From positions 2,976,001-3,040,000 of the forward strand of contig CM067081.1 in the NCBI GenBank assembly GCA_034008185.1: a stretch of DNA of 64,000 nt, written 5' to 3'. Each line of letters begins with the position of its first letter. The first letter of the stretch is position 1. The notes beneath the pieces were generated by a model, which worked only from the letters and a program-made list of their open reading frames with translations, was not told the DNA's origin and ran no database searches. Positions 48,194 to 58,520 of this stretch are shown piece by piece. This DNA comes from Gorsachius magnificus (taxonomy: Eukaryota > Chordata > Aves > Pelecaniformes > Ardeidae). Both the position numbers and the translations under genes were made by a program.

Positions 48194-49059
48194 ACTTGAA
48201 ATGCAGCCTGGCTCCTCAGCAAAGTGATGTGTTGGTCAGAAAACTTCTAGAGGACTTTAATGGTAGATGGAATTTTTCCAGAGTGCATCATGTCTTTCTT
48301 CAAGTGGAAAGGTTATATCCAGTTTTGTTTCAGCTGTGTGGAGACTTTGGCAGAGACGAGCAGAGTAAAAGCAAAGAGCTTGAAGTGTAAATGGGAAAGA
48401 AGAAAAAGCAAGAGGATGCAGGTGACTGAGGAAATGATGAAACAGAGTAAATTAGAGAGCAGGGAAATGTTCTCCTTACTTCAGATCCTTTATCAAATCC
48501 TTTGCAAAGTGTCTGGATGAATGAGACTTTTCGCAGCCCTAGCTCTGCGGTTGGGGGTTTCCCTTGATTTCAGGCACTGGAATGGCCCTGGCATCGTTCT
48601 CCTCATTCCTGTTTAAAAATCAGAGATCCCCGTGTCTCCTGGGATATCATTCTGGGAGGCTGCAGAGATTATTAGTACACTAAAACCATGCACGGAGCAC
48701 CTGCGACCTTGGCTCCGTATTATTACAGGTGCACCTCTGCACGCGGGAAGAATTTAGGAGTTAAAGAGGGTAATGTTACTGAACAACCTGGGAACAGGGG
48801 AGCAAGCTGATTGAAGAGTAGGTTTAGCCCCAGGGTGCATGGTAGAGCAGTATGTCTTTCCCTGCCTTCGCAGCTGGGGGCTAGGAGGTGTGGGGTGATC
48901 TGTCATTTTGGGGTGGAGGTCACAGTTTGCTCTCCGGATGAAAGCAGGGAGAACAGCAGCGTTTTGTGTGAGAGCAAGGCAGAGCTAACTTCCCGTATAA
49001 AGGTAAGTGACCTGATCTGACAGTGAATCTGACAGCGTGAGCAGAGGTTGGACCGCAAC
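48194..49059. other. Intergenic sequence with one exon-like segment
   Basis: No CR1. It contains the candidate exon at 48874-49002 and otherwise unique sequence. Confidence 0.45.
48874..49002 (+). CDS. Candidate exon with strong splice sites, no known gene
   Basis: It is flanked by a good acceptor ('gtctttccctgccttcgcag' ending 48873) and a consensus donor (AAG|GTAAGT, GT at 49003). It is 129 bp, 43 codons in phase 0-0. Only one frame is open; it reads LGARRCGVICHFGVEV, then a Ser/Glu-rich part ending ELTSRIK. It lies 23 kb past the end of the upstream gene. No flanking exons could be matched, and a 43-codon open frame can occur by chance. It might equally be a noncoding-RNA exon or a cryptic site. 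Confidence 0.25.
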
Positions 49060-49118
49060 CTCCAGACGTCCAACCACAACCTCCAGAGGTCCTTCCAACC
49101 TCAATTATTGTGTGGTTC
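49060..49118 (+). mobile_element. Short CR1-like 3' end
   Basis: 'ccagaggtccttccaacctcaattattgtgtggttctg' has the form of a CR1 3' UTR plus decayed tail. Confidence 0.6.
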
Positions 49119-49184
49119 TGGTTCTCACCGCAATTATGATGGGAGCCACAAGTAACTTGCCCTGGTGGAAACATCTCAGAGAGT

Positions 49185-49510
49185 TATGACCAGTGGTGCA
49201 AAGTCCACCTGGAAGCCAATAACTAGTGGTATCCCTCAGTAATCAATACTGGCATTGATAATGTTGAATGTCTTCATTGATAACCTGGATGGAGTCTTCT
49301 CCATACACAGCAAGCTTGTGTATGGCACCAGAGTTGGGTAGGGGAATGACTAATGTGCTGGAGGGCTTGGCTGCTGCTCAGAACAGCGTCCTGGCCAGGC
49401 TGGAGAAATGGGCTGGCAGGAACCTGATGAAGTTCAAAAAGAGCACGTGTGAGTTCTTACATGAGGGATGGAATAACCCCATGCAACACTAGGGATGGGG
49501 GGCTAAACCC
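49185..49510 (+). mobile_element. Old CR1-type reverse-transcriptase fragment
   Basis: 'ggtatccctcagtaatcaatactggc' followed by 'tcttcattgataacctggatgg' matches the SGVPQGSILGP / FIDDLD part of the RT domain, with stops. Then 'ggctggagaaatgggctggcaggaacctgatgaagttc' matches the KWAG-NLMKFN region. The expected FADD site reads VYGTR. It is heavily decayed. Confidence 0.75.
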
Positions 49511-51012
49511 TAGGAGACAGCTCTGTAGGAAAGGAAGGACAAGGCTCTGTCCTTGTCATCACCTTGTGTAGGTAGCTGAGCACTGCAGACCATTCCTGCC
49601 ACAAAGAAGGGGTGCAGTTCATCAGGTAGAAGTTTGAAGGCTGACCTGGATAAAATACCAAGAAACATGCCATGGGGAGCTACCACACAGCCAAGGAGAA
49701 CAGGGCTTTTGGCATTTGTTCAGCATATCCTGGAGCTTTCCCCAAGGATTACATCTCCCAATCCCCGCCCTTCCACCCGCAAAAATAACAAAATTGTGCA
49801 CTTAGCGAAGAGAGGAGGCTCTTCACCCAATGTGTTGATCGTTGCCTGTGATTATTCCTCTTAAATGACAAAGGTAGAAGACAAAGCCTGGTGGACACTT
49901 GCAAGTCCTGCATTTGTATTTCTGTTCTGCCACAAAGGTCTCCTCTATTAGCTCTCCCTACACAGGGGTGTCTGTAGGAGTCCTCCTCCGGGGTGTTGTG
50001 GTCCAGATCCATGAGAGAGGTGTCAAAGCACAGAGGTATTCCAGGGATGTGGGTGCTCACGCTCAATCAGCCATAGTGGGGCAGGGTGTGTTATGTCCAA
50101 AACCAGGATAAACACATGCATCTGGGTTGCTGCTAACCTTTGGAGGTGGCTGGGGTGTTCTTCAGCATTCGCTGCACTGCCGAGATGCTGCTGAGGGGTT
50201 GGCTGGAGACGTTGTGTTGCTGAAACGCCCAGGTTGCCTTCCCGGTGCCAGTCAAAATAAAGAGCTTAGCTTCTTTCCTGTGTTGGCTGCTGGTGCTGAG
50301 ACCTCTCTGGGGACGGTGCTGGAAGGGCCAACATGCAACTGTCCACTGATGACAGGCCCGGTGAACACCTCCTCGGGCTGAAGAAGTGAAAAATGACAGT
50401 AATTTCCTGCCCACACCAACCAAACGTTCTCCCGTGAAGTTTTATGAGGCTGCAGAGCCTGGAAATGTATGAAAGGCAGAAAGGACTGATCAGCGGAGAG
50501 GGAAAAACTGATTGAAAGGAAATTAATGTAGTTGAAGCCTTGTGGAAAAGTTAGAAACTCCTCTGAAAGCCCAGGGCCTGATTCTGTCCCAACCCGGCGA
50601 GGCAGCAAAACCTCACTGAATCCAGCACCATGGGTTTGCAAAGCCCCTCACAGAGACTTCAAGATGTTCAATGTGTGCAGGAACTGATGTAAAGCGTGGA
50701 CATGACATAGATGACTGCCTAGTGGCTAGCGTTCCCCTGCCCTGATGCTAGAAGGGGTCTGTCATAGCTATAATGAGTTTTTGTGGAGTCTTGTGGTGTC
50801 TTCAGGAGCAACCCAAGCACCAGTGCTCCACCAGGGCTCCCCATACCCTGTTCGTTGGTGAGTCCTTTAGGGGATGGCATAGGAAGGGATATCTCACCCA
50901 GCCCCAGGGCGCATGCACTTGTAGGGATCTTTTTTCAGATGTTCTGGCTCTGACCCTGAGGTTGAGGCACATGTGGGGACACCTCCAAACCTGGCTCCTT
51001 CTTACACCTTAT
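49511..51012. other. Intergenic unique sequence
   Basis: The first 170 bp may be a further decayed continuation of the element at 49185. The rest has no recognisable feature. Confidence 0.4.
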
Positions 51013-51119
51013 AGAATCATAGAATCATAGAATCACCTCGGTTGGAAAAGACCTTTAAGACCATCGAGTCCAACCGTTAACCTAGCACTGCCATCCCACC
51101 ACTAAACCATGTCCCTAAA
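51013..51119 (-). mobile_element. Short CR1 3' end, antisense
   Basis: Three octamer-type units are followed by 'cacctcggttggaaaagacctttaagaccatcgag' and 'gccatcccaccactaaacc'. It is the reverse complement of the 3' end seen at 32026 and 63783. It stops about 100 bp before the solo LTR. Confidence 0.9.
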
Positions 51120-51219
51120 ACCAGCCAAAGCTGATGGCTTTCCAGGGGCTGGGTCTTTTTCAAGGCATTGGGATCCATGTTTTCCAACCCCAGCCCCCTC
51201 CCCCCCTGTGGCCGTGCTG

Positions 51220-51224
51220 CAGAC
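51220..51224. repeat. Left target-site duplication (CAGAC)
   Basis: CAGAC immediately precedes the LTR's TG and is repeated exactly after its CA at 51797-51801. Confidence 0.85.
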
Positions 51225-51796
51225 TGTCCTGGTTTCAGCTGGGACAGAGTTAATTTTCTTCCTAGTGGCTGGTAGAGTGCTGTGTTTTGGATTTAGTACT
51301 AGGAGAATGTTGATAACTCACTGATGTTTCAGTTGTTGCTGGGTAGTGCTTAGACTGGCCAAGGACTTCTCAGCTCTCAGCTCTGCCAGGGGCACAAGAA
51401 GCTGGGAGGGGGCACAGCCAGGACAGCTGACCCCAACTGACCCAAGGGCTATTCCAGACCATATGACGTCATGCTCAGTATATAAGCTGGGGGAAGAAGG
51501 AAAGGGGGGACATTTGGAGTTATAGCGTCTGTCTTCCCAAGTCACCGTTACGTGTGATGGAGCCCTGCTTTCTTGGCGATGGCTGAGCACCTGCCTGCCC
51601 ATGGGAAGTTGTGAATGAATTCCTTGGTTTGCTTTGCTTGCACACACAGCTTTTGCTTCCCCTATTAAACTGTCTTTATCTCAACCCACGAGTTTTCTCA
51701 CTTTTACTCTTCTGATTCTCTCCCCCATCCCATTGTGGGGGAAGTGAGCGAGCAGCTGCGTGGGGCTGAGTTGCCAGCTGGGGTTAAACCACGACA
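51225..51796 (+). mobile_element. Complete solo LTR of an endogenous retrovirus
   Basis: A 572-bp element starts TGTCCTGG and ends CCACGACA, with the TG...CA ends of an LTR, and is flanked by a perfect 5-bp duplication CAGAC. It contains TGACGTCA (51464-51471), TATATAAG (51479-51486) and ATTAAA (51664-51669), in U3-R-U5 order. There is no primer-binding site, gag, pol or env next to it, so it is a solo LTR left by recombination between two LTRs. A 5-bp duplication fits ERVL-like elements better than the 6 bp usual for ERVK, but class is not proven. Confidence 0.9.
51464..51486 (+). promoter_or_regulatory. CRE and TATA box of the solo LTR
   Basis: TGACGTCA is followed 7 bp later by TATATAAG. 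This is the same layout as in the truncated LTR at 28862 and is the likely U3 core promoter. Confidence 0.65.
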
Positions 51797-51801
51797 CAGA
51801 C
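51797..51801. repeat. Right target-site duplication (CAGAC)
   Basis: Exact copy of 51220-51224, directly after the LTR's terminal CA. Confidence 0.85.
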
Positions 51802-52532
51802 CCAGGAGCAGGAGATCTTGGCTTGGTGTGGCCTTGAGGCACCAGATGCTTCCCATGGGCTGGACAGGATGGGCTGAAGCAGCAGCATCTGTGTGAGAGC
51901 CACTGGAGAAACACCCGCTTCTCTGTTGTGTCCTTGTTCTGCTCTTGCACTGTGAAGGATTTCATTGATGCTGGGGAGTCCAAGGCAGAGGGGTAAGGGA
52001 GAATGTAAAAGTGAAAAAAAAAATTGCAAAATGGGGAAAAAAACCCAAGGAAATACGTGGGTTTTGGTATTTGTTGCATTCAACTCGCCAAAATGCTGGA
52101 AAATACGGTTAGTGCGCTGAGTGCTGTCATGAGATTCTTGTGAAGTATTGAAAGATTTACTTTTGGAAATAAGCCTCTTTTTTTCTATAACGTTTCATTC
52201 AGAAATCACTGCATTCTAATAGAAAAAATAGTGCTTTTCAAAGGATCCCGTTTGAGCTATGGGGAAATGCAATTTTCCGAATGGTGGGCAGCCTGGGCTT
52301 TTTGCAATCCCACCGCAAGTTTTAGATACAAACTCGTTACTGACCTTGCTGTTAACCTTATTGCTGCTACGTCATGGATAACATTCCCATGTCATGAATA
52401 GCCTTCCCTTCTGGTTCTCCAAGTACTTCTGAGACAGGTTCATTCCCCCTGCTTTAGAAATGGAGAAAATAAGACACATAGATGGGACTGATCTGGCATA
52501 ACTGAGTTTTTTTACACCTGAACTAATTGCTT
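51802..52532. other. Intergenic unique sequence
   Basis: AT-rich unique sequence; nothing recognisable. Confidence 0.45.
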
Positions 52533-52730
52533 GAATCATAGAGTCATAGAATCATAGAATGTTTTAGGTTGGAGGGAACCCCTAGAGGTCATTAAGTCCA
52601 ACCCCCCTGCAGGGAGCAGGGACACCTTTAACCAGATCAGGTTGCTCAGAGCCCCATCCAACCTGGCCTGGAATGTTCCCAGGGATGGGGCCTCCACCAC
52701 CTCTCTGGGCAACCCGTTCCAGTGTTTCAC
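52533..52730 (-). mobile_element. CR1 fragment, antisense
   Basis: Three octamer-type units ('aatcatagagtcatagaatcatagaat') are followed by the 3' UTR and the antisense of [21 protein letters not shown]. It is truncated after the HWNGLPRE region at 52730. Confidence 0.92.
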
Positions 52731-53436
52731 TTGAGATTCCCTTTATCGTTGCTGGGGGCAATAAGACACTTTTATTCATCTCATCCTAATATAGATGATT
52801 AAAAAAGGTCAGTTGACCATCTTCAAGGTATTTATGCAGTGTCTGTGATGGGCACCCGAGGGGAGAGGAAGGGGGAGGAGAGGCAGCCATGCATCTATGT
52901 GAGTATTTTTTCTCTTTAACTACACATGCAAGATATAAATACTTAAATACTCACGGGCTCTTTCCTGTACTAGTATGTGATGATGGATGGATAGATAACC
53001 TTTCTCCATAAAAATATACATAGTTAAGGGTAAATTTTTCATTGTCATCTCCAGCTTGTGTTTAACAATTTCTTTTCCTCTTTTTTTTTTTTCCCCTGGA
53101 ATATTGTTGGATGAGATCTGACCTGCGTCTAACGTAATATTCTTGGATGGGTTTTTTGAGTAATGGCACTGTTATTGTACAACCTCCAGCAAGAACAATT
53201 TGCGAAGTGTTGCAAACTTTTCCAAATGACCTGACAACAGCTCTCCAAGCAAAGTGGTTTTGCAGGGACCTGTTCCAGCATCGCAGGCCTTGGAAAGAAG
53301 GAGGCAAAAAAGGCATCAGAGGTCTGTGTGAGCTGCCTTTCACTTCAAGTTTGTAACCTTGGTAAAGGGGCTTGAGGTCTGATGCTACAACCCCACCCAT
53401 AGAGGAGTCATTCCCTTTGGGGCAAGAGAAGCTCAA
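52731..53436. other. Intergenic unique sequence
   Basis: AT-rich, with a T-run at about 53080-53092. A small open frame at 53147-53356 is unsupported. Confidence 0.45.
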
Positions 53437-53838
53437 TCCCAGAATCCCAGAATGGCAGTGTTAGAAGGGACCTCCAGAGATCACTCAGTCCCACCCCCCT
53501 GCTCAAGCAGGCTCACCCAGAGCAGGGGGCACAGGACAGCGTCCAGGCGGGGGTTGAAGATCTCCAGAGAAGGAGACTCCACAGCCCCCCTGGGCAGCCT
53601 GTGCCGTTCAACTGGAACCTCTTCTGCTTCAGTTTGTGCCCATGGCCCCTTGTCCTGGCGCTGGGCACCACTGAGAAGAGTCTGGCTCCATCCTCGTGAC
53701 ACCCACCCTTGAGATATTTGTACATGTTGATGAGGTCCCTTCTCAGCCTTCTCTTCTCCAGGCTGAACAAGCCCAGCTCCCTCAGCCTTTCCTCGTAGGG
53801 CAGATGCTCCAGTCCCCTCATCATCCTTGTTGCCCTCG
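53437..53838 (-). mobile_element. CR1 fragment, 'gggattctggg' subfamily, antisense
   Basis: It begins 'cccagaatcccagaatggcag' (the antisense of the attctgggattctggg tail). A minus-strand frame covers [36 protein letters not shown] and KRFQLNG. A deletion removes the RKNFLTLRV segment. It is related to 30543 and 46261. Confidence 0.93.
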
Positions 53839-54939
53839 ATGTGCTGAATGCTTCTGGAATAGCCTAAACCTGGAGTTGCAGGGTCACCTTACAATTATCT
53901 CAGAGGGTTTGTCTTCACCCATGGCCATCTACTATGTGAGTGCAGTGTAGGGGTGTGAACACAGAGTCAGCAGACTCGAGCTCAGACTCTGCAAATAAGA
54001 AGATGGGCACATGAATGATGCCTCTCTTCTGGACACATCGTTCCCCTGGGCTACCAGCCAGCCCTGCTGCCAGGACTTCACCCCAGTCTACTTTCTTCAG
54101 ACATGCTCATGGTAAAATGCAGGTCCAATTGCCGTGAAATTAGGGAGAAATTGTACTTAGGAGGGACCCCGATGAATGCTGCTGCTGAAGGAACCGAGGT
54201 CTTCATGATGTAGCATGGGCTGGTCTGATGCATCCAGAAGCCCTGGTGTTATTTTTGCTATCTAAGATTTTTAGAAATTAATTTCTTCCTCCTGTGGGGT
54301 TTGGGTCCCCCAAGGGGCTGAAGGGAGAAGGCGAATGTTCACAACCAGGCTTTAAATCTGCCAAAAGCTAATTGTCTGCAAAGATTTATTACACAAATCC
54401 GTGGCAGACAGGTCTAATGTGGGACTCCCGTGCCGTCACGCCAGCACTCACAGCGATGAGAGAAATAGGATACGGCATCTGGGTCAGATGGGGTGGGACC
54501 CTAATGTTATATTAAAATACTTTGATGGTTATCGAGGGATTTAAGAGGGGTTTTTCTGTGTGGGTGGGATGAGGAGACTGCGGGGGAGAGGAGGAGCAGA
54601 TTCATAGCATGAAGAAACGTCCAGGGGTGTGGTGGGACCCAGAGTGGCAGAACCATCGATGGCACCATGCAAATACTGGGGGGGTGATGATGGATGGACT
54701 TGCTATCTGTAGTGAAGCAGTGATTGAAAGCATCAGCTGGGGACCTGTGTCTGCGTGTGCTAGGCACTGTACAAACACCCTCTGGTGTGTGCCACAGCTC
54801 TTGGGCCCCAAGGGAGGTCAGCATCTCTCCCCTGATGTCGATGGATGCTGCAGGTCCCTCACTGTCCAGGTTAGCAGGATCCAGTCACCTCTCCCACTTC
54901 ACCCCTTCCAGTGGCAAGCATCTCTCTTCAGTGTGACAA
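53839..54939. other. Intergenic unique sequence
   Basis: No repeat or gene recognised. Confidence 0.45.
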
Positions 54940-55330
54940 GTGGAACATCTCCAGAGGAGAGCAACAAAGCTGGGGAGGGGTCTGGAGCCCCAGGCTGCTG
55001 GGGAGCGGCTGGGGGAGCTGGGGGGGTTCAGCCTGGAGGGGGGCCCCCCAGGGAAGGGGCGATGGGACGAGGGGCAGCGGCCTCAAGTTGTGCCAGGGCA
55101 GGGTGAGGTTGGCCCTGGGGAACAATTCCTTCCTCAAAGGGCTGTCAGGCCCTGGAAGGGGCTGCCCAGGGAAGGGGTCGAGTCCCCAGCCCTGGGGGGA
55201 TTTAACAGCCGGGCAGAGGCGGTGCTGAGGGCCAGGGTTTGGGGGTGGGATGGCAGGGGTAGGGGAACGGTTGGGCTGGGGGAGCTTAAAGGGCTTTTCC
55301 AACCTAAACGATTCTGTGATTCTATGATTG
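54940..55330 (+). mobile_element. CR1 fragment, GC-rich subfamily, with internal deletion
   Basis: It starts 'agtggaacatctccagagg' and keeps the [20 protein letters not shown] region. It then lacks about 90 bp present in the 31462 copy, at a GGGGGGCCCCCC junction (55038-55049). It continues through the GC-rich 3' half to 'aacgattctgtgattctatg'. Confidence 0.93.
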
Positions 55331-58300
55331 TAAGTGTGAGGGATCTCAGCTGGACTCAGTGGCTGGAGTGCCAGGCGCTGCACAAACACAGCAAAGCCGA
55401 GACAGCCATAATGAGGGAAAAAGGCTGCCTTATTAATTGCAGATGCGGAACCAAGGGCAGGGATGAAGCAAGCCACCTGGGCTGGCAGGGTGTTTGGTCA
55501 TCTCCCCAAATTGCCTGAATCCTCTTAACTATGTTTTAACCGTGGGACCGCCATGCTGATGTCCCACTCACAGCAACCTCTGCCCGTGACATAGTTCCTT
55601 GCAGTGAGACTGAAAGCAGGGATGCAAGCAAGACACCAAATTTACCTGGACCCCCAAAGATGTGCGACCAACACCCCCTTGCTCCCCACTGAAGAAAACT
55701 CTGGGATCTCCTGCCCATGTTCCCTTGTGATGAGCCCTTCCTCCTTTGTGCTAACGGGCTCCTCAGGAAGCTGTAAAGTTGCCTTGAACCATTATTAAAA
55801 TAATAGAGAGACCCCAGAGGATCTTTAACCAGGAGATCCTTAATAATTACTACCTCCAAGACTCTTGCTACTCTGTTTGAACCAGGGTTTCTCATGGTAT
55901 CCGAGCCCTGGAGCAGAGTGCGAGTCCGTTCCCACGGGGCTATGAGTGCCATGTGACTTAATTGTCCTCCGTATTTTTCTAGTCACGTCAAGGGCTTCCT
56001 TGGAAATGTTATATAGCTGAGAAAGAGTTTATTATTTGCTGTCAGGGGGCAAATAACACCAGGGCATCTCTGAAGACGTCTATAACATATCTGCGTAATG
56101 TGAAGGTTAAAATAAATCAGTAAAAAGAGCCGCTCTCCTGAGGGCAATATACTGTAAAATATTTCATCAGAAGGCCTGGATATTATTGCGCTTGTAATTA
56201 ATCTTCCTAGTAATAGCACGGCTTGTTTTCTCCTGCCATGTTATCTCGCTCAGTGTGTTTGCTGTCCGCTAGATGTTGGGGAAAACCCTTTTGTCATGAG
56301 TTTTGAGGAGATTTCTGCCGAAGTTTGGAGTTGCTGAGTTTCTTTGTTCGTTTGAGGTCCAGGAAAATGCCTGGTGCGGTTGGGAAGTGGAGATGCCTTG
56401 GTTGCTGCTTTCAGCTGCCAGCATATGAGCTGCAAAGCCCACCTGTCCCCCAGCTTCTCCCCTCCGTTTGCAGCCACAGATCACTTTGTACAACTGGAGA
56501 GGCTTAGTGTTGATGAAATTATACCCACAGCACTGGTCATCTTTCACCCACTGCATGCAAATCATCTGTATTTTTATCATTATCCCTCCTGGATTTTACC
56601 TGGATTTTAAACCCAGGCTTTCCCGAGCATTTGTAACCTTTCTGTTCTCAGATCATCACGTTGCAAGCGTGCTGTGACTTGATTTTTTATGACCAGAGGG
56701 AGTAGTTTGTGTCTGTAAGATGAGTGATGGAGACAAATCTTGTGCAACAAACACACGCCTGCAAGGAGCCACGGCTCAAAATGGACCTTGGGAGTCTGTG
56801 GTTGGGGCAAGGTGACGGGAGAAGACACTTCATGAGTGGTTCTTGCATGCAAGAAGGCCATCTTGGTGCAGATGTTCCCCTCCTATCACTCACACCCAAC
56901 TGAGGCATGAACCTCCTCCCAGGGAAGGGTCAGACTCCTTCACTGAAAGAATTCAGCAGGAAGGTGCCAGAGATCCACATGTCACTCCCTGTCTCCGAGA
57001 GTCATTGCAACACATTTTTTTTTCACACGGGGGAAAAGGAGAACAAATGCAAACTGTGAGTCCCACAGAACGGAAATGCTATTGAAATGTTTTCTTGTTA
57101 ATTAACCTCCCCGGCCGTGCGCTTCCTGACTCTTGAGCAAGCGCTGATTGCTGCAAATATCTCCGCCGCTCAAAGCAATGACCTGCTGGAGAGGACTGGT
57201 GCCCTGGTGAAGGGTCGTGTTTGGGAAGAGGATGGCTGAAGATAGAAGGTTAGGGCAGGAGGACAGAGAGGGGCTTTCTGACATTTGGAGATGATAAAAG
57301 TGCTCCTGCCCATCGTGTCTCCTGGGAGTTCTCCCTGCCCTTGGTCTGGCTTTGCTTTTTAGTCCAGCCTGCTGCAACTTGAAAGTGGGCTTTTGTTCCC
57401 TGTGCTGGAAAACAGCAGGTTAGGGAAATCTTCTCCCTGGGTCGTGGTGTATTTCGATTTATAAGTTTCCTCCTAACGTGCATGGCCTTTCCACATGAGG
57501 CTGGGAAACATGTGGCTGGGTCTTCTTTGGAGTGTACATATTTGAATCGACGCGGTGTGTATGAGTTTTGCTGTGATTGAGAGAGGCTGAAGCCATGGTC
57601 TTGGTGCTGGGAGCCAGAGGTGCTTCTTAAAAACATATATTACAAGTGTGACCATGTTTCTTGCCAGGGCGTTTGCTGCAGGCAGGCACCCCCCGATGCA
57701 TCCTACCCTAGTTCAGGTAATGCTCATCTGTCTCCTTCATCCAGCTGGAAAGGCTTCAATATATTCCAATACTGTGAAATGCTGAACATCTGCCACAAAT
57801 GAAACAAAACAATCTTTGCTCTTTTCTGTCTTCTTTTCTGCTGCTTTTACTGGAATTTCCTCCGCAAGGACAAAATCTCATGTCAGCTGCTCTCAGAAAG
57901 ACTTTATACTTAACGGTACTGAGAATGGAATTTGATTCATCACCTCCACACTCAACCTGTTGCGCTCAATGTCTTTAACCATAACGAGTCCTTGAAAACC
58001 GTGGTGCTCAGAGGTAGGATGTATGTGGGTGAACGGATGCCTCTGGCCACAAGTGCTTGGTTTTGAAGACAAGATGAACGCCCCCCTGCTACTCTGCTTT
58101 CCCCTGTGGTGTAAGTCTGGGTGGTAGAGCTACAGAGATCCTTTTTTATGGGACATGTAAGGCAGAGCCTGTGGAATTTCACGATCTTGGGCATGGAGGA
58201 AGCTTCTGGACAGAAGAAAGCTCAAGACGCCACCTAGTCTAAACGCCTACACCGAGGACCATGCTGCCAGTTCATAAAAAGCCACAGCAGAAATGAGTCT

Positions 58301-58404
58301 AGACTCTGTCAGTGTTTCTCTTCCACCGGCTTAGTAGGTTTTCTTTGGAGCCAACCTAAATTTGTTTTGCTGCAAATGCTGCCAAGATCGTCATCACATT
58401 CCCT
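55331..58404. other. 3-kb repeat-poor intergenic stretch
   Basis: Unique sequence without CR1 or LTR. Many short open frames exist on both strands, none with convincing splice sites or a recognised domain. Confidence 0.45.
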
Positions 58405-58520
58405 CCGGGGGCTTCTTTTCTCTAGGCTGAGGAGTCACCACTCCACCAGTCTTTCTTCATAAGTCATATTTGCTCCAGTCTCTTATCACCCTTGTTCTTC
58501 TGTGAGCTTTTCCTGTATTT
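58405..58520 (-). mobile_element. Old CR1 fragment, antisense
   Basis: 'cttcttttctctaggctgaggag' and 'ctccagtctcttatcacccttgttcttct' match the antisense of FSLEKRRL and of RATRMI-GLE with many substitutions. Confidence 0.65.

Noticed and set aside
28862..51796. The two LTRs considered as ends of one provirus
   Set aside because: They are 22 kb apart and diverged. No gag, pol or env lies between them, and one has its own flanking duplication.
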